Source: Falciphora oryzae (lineage: Eukaryota; Ascomycota; Sordariomycetes; Magnaporthales; Magnaporthaceae). Taken from it: DNA of 64,000 nucleotides. Within the stretch, counting starts at the first letter, position 1. Each line of letters starts with the position of its first letter. The DNA lies in NCBI GenBank assembly GCA_000733355.1, contig JNVV01000013.1, forward strand, positions 717,323-781,322, given 5' to 3'. The notes below the pieces were generated by a model. The model worked only from the letters and a program-made list of their open reading frames with translations. It did not search any database and had not been told where the DNA came from. This document shows positions 35,806 through 46,096 of this stretch, one piece after another. A program made the translations under genes and the position numbers.

Positions 35806-36820
35806 TTACCGTCCGGCCAGAATATCGGTCGCCACGCTCTTGACCAGCCCCTTCATCTCCTCCTCGCTGTACTCTTTTAATCCCAATGCCTTGTTCCATG
35901 ACCGGTCCTCGTAGCCGGGCTTATTGGATTCGCCCCAGGCGGCGTCGAGGATGTAGCCCATAAACACCCAAGGCTCAAAGACGCCCTCTGAAAGCGCCTT
36001 GTCCGACTTTGTCTTCATACCCGCCGTGTCCTGTTCCGTCACTGTCCACCCTTCCGGGCCAGCGGCATCCTTCAGCGCGGCCACAAAGTCCTGCTGGCGG
36101 ATGCTTCCGTCGTGGATAAACACGTCCTCGTTTTTTGTCTCGTCGGGATGCTTCAGCACCGCCACCACGGCCTCGGCCACGGTCGACAGGCACGCGAAGC
36201 TGACGCGGTGCGTGCCGCCGTTGTACATGTCAGCCGTCTTAGCGGCCAGGTTGCCGATGTTGCCGATGCGCAGGCACCAGTCGAGAAACAGGTTGCAGTA
36301 CACGACGGTGTAGCTCGTCGGGCTGCCGTCTCTGGCCGCCTCGGCCGCGAGCAGGTCCTCGGCCTTGACCTGGTCCGCAAAGGCCGGGTATCCGCGCACC
36401 GCGGGCTGACGCAGGTCGCAGCCGAACTCAGACGGCAGGATGCGGCGGACACCCGCTGCGATGGCGGCGGGGAGCAGGGTCGAGGCTTGCCAGGCGAAGG
36501 CGGGGGCGCCGACGGTGCTGACGAGGACGTCCTGGCCGCGGAGCGCATCGGTTAGGGCAGCCTGCGAAGCGAGGTCGACCGTTTTCTCGGTGAATTTGCC
36601 GGCAACGTCGGCAGGGAGCTTGCCGGCGGTGCGCACGAGAGCTGTCACCTTGAAGCCGGCGCCTACCAGCTCCCTGAGGACTACGACGCCGAGGCTGCCG
36701 GAGGCCTAGAACGGTGTCAAGTATGGCATGTTAGTAGGCACCTGGGCATGGAAGATTTACTAGATGTGTGGACGCGCTGCAACTTACGCCGACAAGTGCA
36801 ACTCGGTTGTACGCAGCCAT
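35806..36820 (-). CDS. NmrA-like / isoflavone-reductase-like NAD(P)-binding protein
   Basis: Atypical short-chain dehydrogenase family protein, cytosolic. Exon 1 (36820-36788) codes for MAAYNRVALVG and exon 2 (36705-35806) continues ASGSLGVVVL, so the intron falls exactly inside the Rossmann glycine motif GxxGxxG; the total is 310 aa, usual for the family. Further landmarks: VLVSTVGAPAF, RILPSEFGCDL (the family motif), DQVKAEDLL with the typical Lys, YTVVYCNLFLDWCLR. The catalytic Lys of phenylcoumaran/isoflavone reductases appears kept. Relatives include substrate reductases and pure NADP sensors, and the sequence alone does not decide between them. Confidence 0.85.
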
Positions 36821-37629
36821 GTTGTGAGCGCTGTGCTGAAAGAGGAGCAGTGGCCGGGCGAATTGGGCAGTAGTGAATGACACGGGGTTAGCACAGGTAG
36901 TCAAGACACGCGATTGCAGGCCAGCAGCTCTCGCTAAAGGTAGGTCACCAGGACGAGTTGCTGAGAGTCGGTGATCAAAACGGATACAATCCAACTTGCT
37001 TTGCACCCCGGGGGGCCGGAGATTTTATGTTGTCAATCGGGGAGGTTCCCGGGGCCGGGCCCTGACAACTGCCGGCTGGATCTACGCATCTTGGCGGCGT
37101 CCCCCCTGGCGAAACGGTCAAGATTTAATGCGGTTTGGGAGAGAGCATGGGGGAAGGGTGGTGAAACAACGAAACCAAGCCAACGCAATCATGCGCGGCG
37201 GTCAGCCAATGCCGACAGCACCCATCGTGCCTTGTCGCCGAGAGAACTTGATGTGCGTCCTCGGAGCTGCGCCTGGTCGGCACCGGCAATTGCTGGGCCG
37301 ATCATCTCGGGCTGCTCCATATCGCCATATTCCATCAGCAGCGCTCCCGGCCCGCTCTCCTCCTGGCTGGGCCGGTCCAACCCGTCAAGCCAATGCCTCC
37401 CGAGAGATAGGTGGGTCGAGATGTGTCGATCTGCATGGAAAGCCCTCCTAGTCAATCAAGGCGGGACGTCGTGATCCCTGGGGCACTGTTGACTGCACAG
37501 GAGATCTCCATTGGATCACAGGGCTTTTAGTCTGGGGTATGGCAATCTACCTGTCCGTCTCGCTCAGGAATGCCCGTTGTAAATTATCCTAAAAGTTGTT
37601 ACTAATTACTCCGCGGCCCGCCTTTGCGA
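36821..37629. other. Intergenic; no gene seen
   Basis: Promoter side of the NmrA-like gene and 3' flank of the phosphoesterase gene. No conserved coding motif. Confidence 0.5.
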
Positions 37630-39076
37630 CTACGCTGATAGGAGCCGCTTAGGCTGGGAACGCCAGAGCGATCTTCGCGACACCGTTGCCACCTTGGTGT
37701 AGTTACACGTCGGGCAGTAGGTCATATTGTTCGGGGTGGCCGGGTAGATGTCCTTGCCGTACGTAGCGTTCAAGGAGACAGACCCGACGACATTGCCCGT
37801 CTCGAGGCGGATCCAGGTGTCCACCTCTCGCGCCTTCAGCATCTCGCGCGTGATCAAGATCTGCCGACCACCTCGGGCCCAGTTCCCGTAGCCGCCATAT
37901 CCTGTATGTTGGCCGAAGCAGAGGTTGAGCCCGTTGCCCTTGACCGTCATGCCGGGCACGAGCCGGTCCCACTTATAGCACCAGGTGTCTCCGTGATCGT
38001 GACCCGAAAAGAGCGCCATAAGGCCCGGCGTGTCGACAAGCGCCTGCATGAACGGTATATCCTGGCCTCCGTAATCGCATCCCGCTCTGTCTCTGCCGTC
38101 CGGGCACCAGCCCTGAGCCTGCGGCGCGAGCGGGTAGTCGTCGTTAATCCCCGGCTGGCGATGCGGATCGATGGAGCCGTTCCGGCCGTATTGCATCTGC
38201 AGCGCAAACGACGCCCGCACGGGGATGTGCACAAAGGCCAGGCTGGGCACGACGGCACCGCCGAAGCTCCGCACCAGCTGGCGATTGGTGCGCCGGAACC
38301 AGGAAACGGCGCTCGAGTGCACCCAGTTCTCGTGCCCGAGCCTTTCGCCAGAGGTCTTGTTGAGCTGCTGGAAGAGGAGGCCGCCGCGGCTGTCGAAGAA
38401 CCAGAGGACGAGCTCAGGGATGCAGCGGCGGCCGGGCCCGGGTGGGAAATAGGAGGCATCGCCTGTCCGTGCTGCGTCACAGTCGGCACCGTATACTGGC
38501 AAATAGTAGTTGGTCGTGCCGGCACGCGGGTCCCGAACCATGTCGGTGGTCATCGCGCCTGGGAAGCGCCGTTCTCGCGCCAAGATGGAATCGCCCGAAA
38601 GGTTGTACTGATAGTCGTGGTTACCATATGTGGAGGCCCAGGGCAGGCCGCGGCGGACCATGGGCGCGACAAGACGGTCTATGTACGCGCTTCCATTGTG
38701 GAGGAACGCATTGTCGCCCGTGATCAGGTCGCCGTTGAGGACAACGAGATCGGATGGCTCAGCGTCGAGCACTTTCTCCATGACCTTGAGTGTGTTGACA
38801 TCTTGTTGCGGGCCCCATTGGTCCCAGGCATCTTTGGAGGAAGAGAGAAGTGTTAGTTGATGGCCCGTGCAACGATGAAGAATCAGGGGGGCACGAGGTC
38901 GCCCGCTTACTCTCTCCAAAGTGCAAATCGTTAAAGATGGAGATCTGGAATGTGCCGTCCTCGTTGAACTTTAGCGGCGTTAGCCTGGTTCCATTCCAGG
39001 CCGGCCTCGGGGCTGCGGCTTGCGCCGAGGCAGAGAAGAAGAGCAAGGGCACGGCCGCGAGGTTGGCGAGACGCAT
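37630..39076 (-). CDS. Secreted calcineurin-like metallophosphoesterase
   Basis: Two exons, 39076-38911 and 38831-37630, give 455 aa; the junction makes HFGENAWDQWGPQQD, which fits the family. A signal peptide (LAAVPLLFFSASAQA) precedes the metallophosphatase core: ISIFNDLHFGE (first metal motif D-x-H), LVVLNGDLITGDN (GD), GNHD (YGNHDYQYN), FVHIP and GHDHGDTW. The motifs match the fungal Dcr2/phosphatase-like group. It is predicted to be extracellular or in the secretory pathway, with several N-x-S/T sites. An upstream in-frame ATG at 39118 would put 14 residues before the leader and weaken it, so 39076 is preferred. The substrate is unknown. Confidence 0.88.
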
Positions 39077-40489
39077 CGTGTAAGGTCCGACACAGTGAGA
39101 GGGTATCGAGAGCTTCACGTCTTGAGCCCTGCACCGCCTGCGACGACATAGGACGACGCATCCGGCTCCTTTCTATACCACGCGCACCAAGACCCCAGCC
39201 TCCGGCCGCGATGGCAGCTGGACCCTGAATGCCTCGGGGCAGCTGGGGAGTGGGTAGGCGACATTCTGGCGGGTCTACATTCCAGCCGGGGGCCATGGTA
39301 GACATGCTTCCTTGCGTACCTGGAGCGGGTCGGGGCCAGGGCCGCCGAGTCGTGGGCTAAACAGTGGGATCTGGGACAGCCCCAAGACATTGCGAATGAG
39401 ACCAGTCAACATTACTACCGTGGCATCGCGTCGGAGAGAAGAAAAGGGAGGGAGGGGTTGGTGGGCTCCCGCGCAGCCATCGACAGGAATCAATTGATTC
39501 ACATCGCGCGGGACTCGCGCCTCAACTTCTTGGACGAGCCGTCGGAGCGAGTGCTGCGGGATGGCTGCGCGTGCCTCAACCAGAGCAGCACACATCTGGC
39601 ACTGGGGTCGAGTTTTTTTTTTTGACTCATGCGTGGCCCTCGGCTGGGACGTGACGGCACCACCCCACGCCACTGGCTAGCGCCGGGAGATTAGGCCGGG
39701 CCAAACGAGCATCAAATGCGCAATGCTGGCGCACTGCAACCTTCATGCAGCCCTTCTCGGAGCCTTGTGGGAAAAGAGCGACGATGGGACAGTCGATGGG
39801 ATGAACTTACTTTATTAGTGTTTTCAGGCCATCCCGGACCCAAACGCTCGAATGAATCGCAGCTGTGCGGTCAGGCGATATCCTCAGATAATGCCTTGGT
39901 GCAATTACAGTCCATATATCAACGTTCGGGTCCGGAAGTGTTAATTTCCGCGTTCTCCACCAAGCGGATTTCTCCCCAGAATACACAACGCATAGAGTAC
40001 ACGAGAGTAGGGGGAAAGCTAAAAATATAAGGGGGAAAAAAGCGGCATCAAATTCTTCGACGGCTCGGAGGAGAGCAGGCCGTCGGCCTTCGGCCAGAGA
40101 GGTTCTACCTACCCACGGTCCGCCCAAATATAGACATCATTTGACACAGCTATACATGACATTGGATCCAAATCGGCGCCTCGTCCCAACCCTTAAAATG
40201 ACCACGCCCATCACCGGGAGGGACCGAAACTCAGTGGATCCGGTTTCAAAGTGCCGCGAATGGAATTTCGACGATGCTATCTTGCTTTCTGCTGATATAA
40301 GTCGGCGTAGCTGCAAACAAGTCATCCAGTCACTCGGAACACTCCAACTCTGGCCGTAATACTATCAAGGCGACGTCCAGTTTCCGGTTGGTGCGTCTTC
40401 CTTCGGCGAGTTTGCGTCATCGCCATATGCTACTTCGTCCAGGCGAAACTGCCAGCAAATACAGCCACCTCCGAGCGGCCATGATTCCA
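39077..40489. other. Divergent intergenic, 1.4 kb, no supported gene
   Basis: Upstream of both the phosphoesterase gene (minus) and the repeat-protein gene (plus). Frames here lack motifs and fitting splice sites. Confidence 0.45.
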
Positions 40490-40497
40490 TATAAATA
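40490..40497 (+). promoter_or_regulatory. TATA box of the 34-residue-repeat protein gene
   Basis: TATAAATA, a consensus TATA element, 117 bp upstream of the ATG at 40607. A strong TATA fits an inducible or highly expressed secreted protein. Confidence 0.6.
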
Positions 40498-40606
40498 ATG
40501 GTGTTTCTCCTCCACCAAGCCAGCTGTTTCTCCGTGCTCGGTCTGTTTTTTTCTGGGCTACATAGAACAATCAACTTGCATCCAGAAAATCCAAAGTCTT
40601 ACAAAC

Positions 40607-41134
40607 ATGCGTTCCATCACCGCTCTTGTCGTCCTGGCTGCGGCGGCTGCCCTCGCCGCGCCGCTCCCAGCCAACGACGAGCTGACAGCCGCCCTGGCCG
40701 CCCTCGCCCTCAACAACCCCGAGGATGCGGCCGCGGCTCAAGGCGTGATAGCTACAAAATCACAGAGCCAGGACGACGAGCTGGCCACCGCCCTGGTAGC
40801 GCTGCAACAGAACAACCCCGAGGACGCCAACGCCGCCAGGGGGGTTCTTCCGGGACAACTATCCGCGCGTCAGGACGACGAGCTCGCTGCCGCTCTTGCC
40901 GCTCTGCAACAGAACAACCCCGAGGATGCCGGTGCTGCCAAAGGAATCCTCCAGGGACAAGCCGCTCCGCGCCAGAACGATGACCTCGCCGCAGCTCTTG
41001 CCGCTCTGCAGCAGAACAACTCCGACGATGCTGCCGCCGCCGTGGCCGCCGGTGTTGGCGGGGCGCAGGACCCTGCACAGCCAGCACCTGCCCCGGCCCC
41101 TAGTCAGGAGGAGCCGGAGTGGAATGGGGAGTAA
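40607..41134 (+). CDS. Secreted protein built from four 34-residue repeats
   Basis: 175 aa, no intron, no family I recognise. Residues 1-18 are a signal peptide (ITALVVLAAAAALAA). Four tandem units start at residues 23, 56, 90 and 124 with the core DDELAAALAALQQNNPEDA followed by a variable G-rich spacer; the period is 33-34 residues. The unit is Ala/Leu-rich with acidic caps and predicted helical, so the mature protein would be a string of amphipathic helices separated by GQ/RQ spacers. No cysteine is present. The spacers contain single Arg-Gln sites but no Lys-Arg Kex2 sites, so it differs from repeat precursors cut by Kex2. The tail is Pro/Ala-rich and acidic. A role in secretion or surface activity is conjecture. 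Confidence 0.8.
   Translation: MRSITALVVLAAAAALAAPLPANDELTAALAALALNNPEDAAAAQGVIATKSQSQDDELATALVALQQNNPEDANAARGVLPGQLSARQDDELAAALAALQQNNPEDAGAAKGILQGQAAPRQNDDLAAALAALQQNNSDDAAAAVAAGVGGAQDPAQPAPAPAPSQEEPEWNGE
40673..41062 (+). repeat. Tandem ~102-bp coding repeat (four units)
   Basis: DNA basis of the 34-residue protein repeat: units at about 40673, 40772, 40874 and 40976. Units 2 and 3 are the most alike (ELAxALxALQQNNPEDAxAA), which suggests stepwise duplication. Confidence 0.85.
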
Positions 41135-41603
41135 GGGGCAACGATTCAGCTCGGCGGACGGGATGACGCTCTAATCATATGGTCAACCATTCATGTACAT
41201 ATGTTATTACGCAAAGTGGTATCACAGTCGTTTCCTCGAATATATAATGACGTTCTCGTCGGTGACTGAGAACCGCACAGTCCATCACCCTAACATCGAC
41301 GCCGGATTAGGCACATGTAGGTCTGATGGCCGGGTTTGGGGACTGATCTCGGGAGGGGGTTAGGGTCCAGTTTGCTGGCAGCCTGCTTGGCGATCTCTAG
41401 CGCCTCGTCCTCCCACTTGATTGGCAGCATGAAGCTCGCGCGACACATCTGGCGCCATTGGGCACAAGCCCGCCGGGTTTTCTTCTCTCCGTCGTCATCA
41501 ATCCACCACCCTCGGGTTCCTTCCCCCAAAAGAGCGAGCCGCCTTCGCAGTCAGACCTGCGCCGAGCACCAGGGCCGGTCGCTTTCGAGGAGAACAGAGC
41601 GCC
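41135..41603. other. Intergenic; no gene seen
   Basis: 3' flank of the repeat protein gene and upstream region of the F-box-like gene. An unseen 5' exon of that gene could lie here. Confidence 0.4.
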
Positions 41604-44140
41604 ATGCTATGCTCATCTTCTCGTCAGACATGCCCGGGCTGGCAATACTACTGCGTCACTCAGGCGCGGTGCCGGCTGTGCCAGTTCCGCATCGAAGATG
41701 GGGAGCCCACGATTGCTAGTCAGTCCCATGCTGGTTCCGATCACGATGGAGTCAAGCTAACGCGGTCGCCGTCGTTCTCGCGCATCTTCATCACGCCGAC
41801 CCAGACCTTGGCGCTGAGGGCATCTCGCCATGGTTCGAGTTCCGCAACGATGAGAGGTGCTCCGACCACAGACGGCGCATCACAATCCACATGACGTGCG
41901 CCGATCGCTGTCCGCGCAAAGTCGTGGACAATAGAGCACTAAAAGAAAGCACGCCGGCTATTCCCTTCCACGTCCAATGCTATAACTGCCGGACCAGTGA
42001 CGTGACTGAGCGCTTCCTCGAAGCGACTGCATACTCGCTAGCACCGTCGCCGGCCGAGGAGCGACGCCGGTCAAGTCGCATACAGAGGTCCTTGGCCGCG
42101 CGGCTGCCCCAACTCTTTTTCCAAGCGGATAGCCTCAATGGGAGCGGCGGGATCTCTGGGGCAGTATACCTTCCTGCAGATGTGTGGATGATGGTTGCCG
42201 GCCTCCTCGTGCGCCAATGCGCAGCGTACGATGCGCAGGATCACGTCGAACGCCAGCCGAAGGTTGAAGACTCAAAAGTCAACCTGCATTGCGCAGTGTA
42301 TGCCTCATACGTCAAGTTTGATGGCCACCATTACATCAAAACTCTCTACAACCAACTCGAGGAAGCGAACGCCGTCCAAACCGGGAGGTGTGCCCCTGGG
42401 AACCGCTTTCTCGTTATCCCTGAATCCTACGCTCCAGCTGGTGCCTCGAAACTGCCTCTTCACATGAAAAACAACGATCATCAAACTGATGCAGTCGAGA
42501 GCACAGAAGGCGAAGAGAAAGGGGCCAAGCACATAAACCGAGGAGGAATTTGGATGGCTTGCGACCACCTCGGTGTTCGTCAGATGTTCCACGTTCCTCA
42601 TGGTCGAGAAAACGATTGGAGCCCGAGGTATCCCAGGATTGAGGGCTGTTCGTGGAGGTACATCCCACTGGGAGTAGGAGGGTTGAATGAGTGCACTCTC
42701 TTCGTCATAAGTGACGTGGGTAATCTTTCTATAACTCCAGCCCCATAACTGTCCAGGGTAATGAGCTAACACCACAATCTCACAGGGAACAAAGGCTCGC
42801 AAGATCACGAGCCGTATAACCCCCATCAAGCCGAAGGCAAACCCTCACCTCGACGCAAGCCTCGGGGGAGCGCGTCTCATCAAACCAAAAGCAAAAACTG
42901 ACCTCGACTCAAGCCCCGATGGAGGGCACCTCATCGACTGGCCACAGCCTCTATTTCCCATACCTACCATAGTGGCGCTGAGGACACTAAGCCCCCTTGG
43001 TTTCACAATAGATCCCATGAGAGCAGAGCCAAGACTTATGCGCTCCGTTCACTGCAACGTTCCTGGTACTATTGGCTACTGCGCTGCAATCCCCCCCGCT
43101 GGCACGGCCCCATCGCTCATAATCCCCCACACACAGAACACATCGCGGCAGCAATGGGAGCTATACGATCAGCTAACGTCCATGGACTTCCAATGGATGT
43201 ACTTTCCATTGTATCCCGGCGAACATGTAACGGAGGTGTGGAGGAAGCAAAATGCTTGTTTTGGTGAGGGTGGAATTGTGGTAGGCCAGCCTCTATTCCC
43301 TATTGCTGCTCACGTTACTTCTGATGCTCTTCCGGTAATAAATGTAAAATACCTTGCTAACCCCTTTATCTGAACGTGTGACAGTTCTTCACAAACCGTA
43401 GAAGGTCCGCCGTATTCGGCGTGTTTGGAAAACAGAGCTGCGATTGGAAACGCATCGCCAGGCTATCGAGAGACCGGCCGAGCCAGTTCTTTCTCGAACA
43501 GCCCCGCACGATATCGCACATGAAATTCGGGGAGCAGAGCGCTAAAACCAGCATCACCTCGGGCGAGACACTGGTCGCCGTCGAGCCAGCCCCCAATGGC
43601 CCCGGTCTCGCCGCCGACGACGACGACCCCCCGCCTCTGCCATCCTATCACACCCCCCATCCCGATGACAGCCGTCTCTGCTGGTACTACGCCGCTTGCT
43701 CTCTTGAGAGGGTAACCGAGGTGCATATCTGCTTTGAAAAGATGCGCTCCTGCGGTGGCAAGACCGGCTCCAGAAGTGCTGATATCAACGGCAGCGGCGG
43801 GGGGCGCCAGGAGATCCCGCCGGCGGTGGCGGGTCTGTTGATCGTCGGCTTCGCAGGGAGCCGCCAGTGCGTTGGACGGTTCCGCCCAGATATGGTTGTA
43901 AGGGCCGTTCAGGTGGGCGACACGGACCGGCTCTATTTCTACCGCACCCTGTGCGGAGTTAGAGGCTATCTCTCCGATGTGTCAACCACGCCGCCGTCCA
44001 GCCCAGCTAATATATGCGGGCTTGAGGTGAGCCAGGCCGGCGGCTTGCTGGAGTGGTGGTTTAACGAAAGCAGGAATTGTTTGTTCTACAACGGGAAGAC
44101 GATGCATCTGGACCGTGGTCCGGTATCCGACAAGAAGTGA
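41604..44140 (+). CDS. Large uncharacterised protein, F-box-like with Cys pairs
   Basis: I assembled four exons, 41604-41718, 41805-42715, 42786-43334 and 43385-44140; each junction has GT and AG ends and the phases sum to 776 aa. Intron 1 has a canonical branch sequence (GCTAAC). The N terminus shows CRLCQFRIEDGEPTIA, FRNDERCSDH and HMTCADRC, a probable zinc-binding Cys/His set, then a probable helix-rich F-box-like stretch LPADVWMMVAGLLV. The remaining ~550 residues have no motif I know but read like a coherent beta-rich domain with repeated WYYAACS and GFAGSRQ stretches. Similar gene models are called F-box domain proteins in other moulds. Exon 3 begins with an 18-residue direct duplication. 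The start codon is uncertain. Confidence 0.6.
42825..42932 (+). repeat. 54-bp direct duplication inside the F-box-like gene
   Basis: Two adjacent 54-bp units code for IKPKANPHLDASLGGARL and IKPKAKTDLDSSPDGGHL. The copies differ at many positions, so the duplication is old; the frame is kept. Confidence 0.8.
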
Positions 44141-44379
44141 TACCTTGTGTCTTTGCATCCCTTTTGCGTCGATTCTCTTTCGTTGGATATGTAGGCAAGG
44201 GATTTAGAAAGTGGAAAAGCCTTGGCTAGACCTGGCTCGATGCTGAGAAATAGAATGGAAATTGTAGGATATCTGGGACACTGGAGAAACGTAGGACAAT
44301 ATAAACAAAGACTAGGCTAACCTTCGGATTAATAGTTAGGGAAAATGATGTTGAGTCTTTTGGCATTTGCTCAAATTAC
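44141..44379. other. AT-rich 3' flank of the F-box-like gene
   Basis: Base composition drops sharply in GC after the stop codon at 44140 and stays low to about 45000. No coding sequence seen here. Confidence 0.6.
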
Positions 44380-44381
44380 TA

Positions 44382-44813
44382 ACGTGGTTCATCACCGAGT
44401 GGGTCATATCAGCGAATGGGTCACTTCAAAATCCCATACTAAACGCCGTTTTCGACCCCCCGGTTAAATCCACCAATTTTTAATAAAATTCCATGAAAAT
44501 TTAATATGTTATATTTAACTATATAACCGATTTTATGATTATTTTTCCACATTTTTATTATTACTATTTTAAAGTGATTTACTATTTACATACAGTGTTT
44601 TGCACAGTGTTTAAAACTCACTTAAAAATAATGCTAATAAAATTTTGGAAAAATAATCATAAAATCGGCTATATAGTTAAATATAACATATTAAATTTTC
44701 ATGGAATTTTATTAAAAATTGGTGGATTTAACCGGGGGGTCGAAAACGGCGTTTAGTATGGGATTTTGAAGTGACCCATTCGCTGATATGACCCACTCGG
44801 TGATGAACCACGT
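44382..44813. mobile_element. 432-bp palindromic MITE with ~170-bp inverted repeats, TA flanked
   Basis: The left arm begins ACGTGGTTCATCACC at 44382 and the right arm ends GGTGATGAACCACGT at 44813; the arms match for about 170 bp with a single visible mismatch (AACC versus AGCC near the middle). The match continues with more differences, leaving only a central loop of about 30 bp near 44580-44615. A TA dinucleotide lies on each side (44380-44381 and 44814-44815), as made by Tc1/mariner/pogo-type insertion. The element is AT-rich inside, GC-richer at the tips, and has no transposase frame, so it is a non-autonomous foldback element. Near-identity of the arms suggests recent activity or arm homogenisation. 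Confidence 0.92.
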
Positions 44814-44815
44814 TA

Positions 44816-46096
44816 CTTTTAAAGCGAGGTTACCTTTTAACCACTTTTACACAAAATGCACATGTAGGGTTGCTAGTAAGATAATGATTATAAAAGAACA
44901 CAGATTAGTTTTCAATAAAATTTATTATTAGGATGAACAAGTAGGTAGCTGCATTAGGAATTTTTTTTTTTTTTTTTTTAAGTTGATATAAACTAGGTTA
45001 GGAAAGTTGCTAAACTGATCAGGAGGTAGTGTTCGAAGTACATTTACGAGGTGAAGCTATATGGATGTCGATAATTGACAAAGCGGCTTGGAAATTCTAC
45101 AATGCGTGTGGTCATGTCGGGGGCGTGGAGGATCGGGTGGTCAAGCACGGTTGGGCACGATTTCCCAACCCCTAACGTATGGAATGTTGGGCGCATGGAA
45201 TCCCCAAAGTTTTAGTGGCTCCGCTCGAGGTGGCCCTTACTGCTGGGCAGCCACCGACCGCAGCCCCGTGCCGCAGAGGAGTTTGGTAGATGGGTCGGTC
45301 GCTGGACCAAGTCACCAGTGACCCCAGCCGCCCCTCAATCGAATTTGATTTGACTGGATACTTCATCTTTGCATGTAGCTTTTCACGTATTAACGTAACG
45401 TGTCACACCACATCCTGGGAGAGCACGGCGCACTCGGGGCGGGGGCGGGGTTGACCTGCACCATGGTGGATTACGGCGGGGTCAGTCGGCTCGGGAGGGA
45501 AGACTCAGCCGAGGACAGGCCGTGGTGCGCCAGAGTGGGGGGCACAGTTTGGGGGGGACAGTGCCTTTCGCTGTCCTTGTGACCTCGGAAAACTGGTGAG
45601 GGGTAAGGGAGCCCCAACAGTCATGTTGTTGCTCCCCCAATTGGGGTTTGGGGGAGGTTGCTGTATTGCCCCGAGAGCGGCAGGGGTCACGACCTTGGCG
45701 GCGGGCAGACACATCTGCATCGATCGACCCCGTCTGGAAGCAAGCTTGCTCCTTCCACGCCCCTTGGAGCGTTCGCGTTGTGCTAGACCGAAACTCCAAT
45801 TTTTACACGGGGTAGCTAGGTACCTACGCCTACGTCGGCCGGCAACGTATTCCGGTGCCCAGGCGGGGATGTTGTCGGAGTGTTGCGGGCATGGTCTAGG
45901 ATGTACTTTTTTTTGGGGACATGACGGTTAAGTAAAGCCCATTCTGCCCGAGGTACTGGCGATGTCAGTACGTCCCACCTTCTACTGGTGCCCAAGTCTG
46001 ACTCTGTCTGCTTAATAATAACTGCAGGCGCTGCCTGCTGGTTAGTGTGTGCTTCTTGAATACCCCAAACACGACAAAGGCCAGCTTGACCACATC
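44816..46096. other. Intergenic; AT-rich then GC-rich, no gene seen
   Basis: AT-rich to about 45080 with a 19-nt T run at 44961-44979; GC-rich after that. The far end is the promoter of the galactonate dehydratase gene. No transposase remnant or conserved frame recognised. Confidence 0.5.
44961..44979. repeat. 19-nt T run
   Basis: Homopolymer in the AT-rich block just right of the MITE. Confidence 0.9.

Noticed and set aside
44535..44756. 73-aa frame inside the MITE
   Set aside because: Low-complexity Ile/Tyr/Lys peptide made by AT-rich DNA; no transposase motif.
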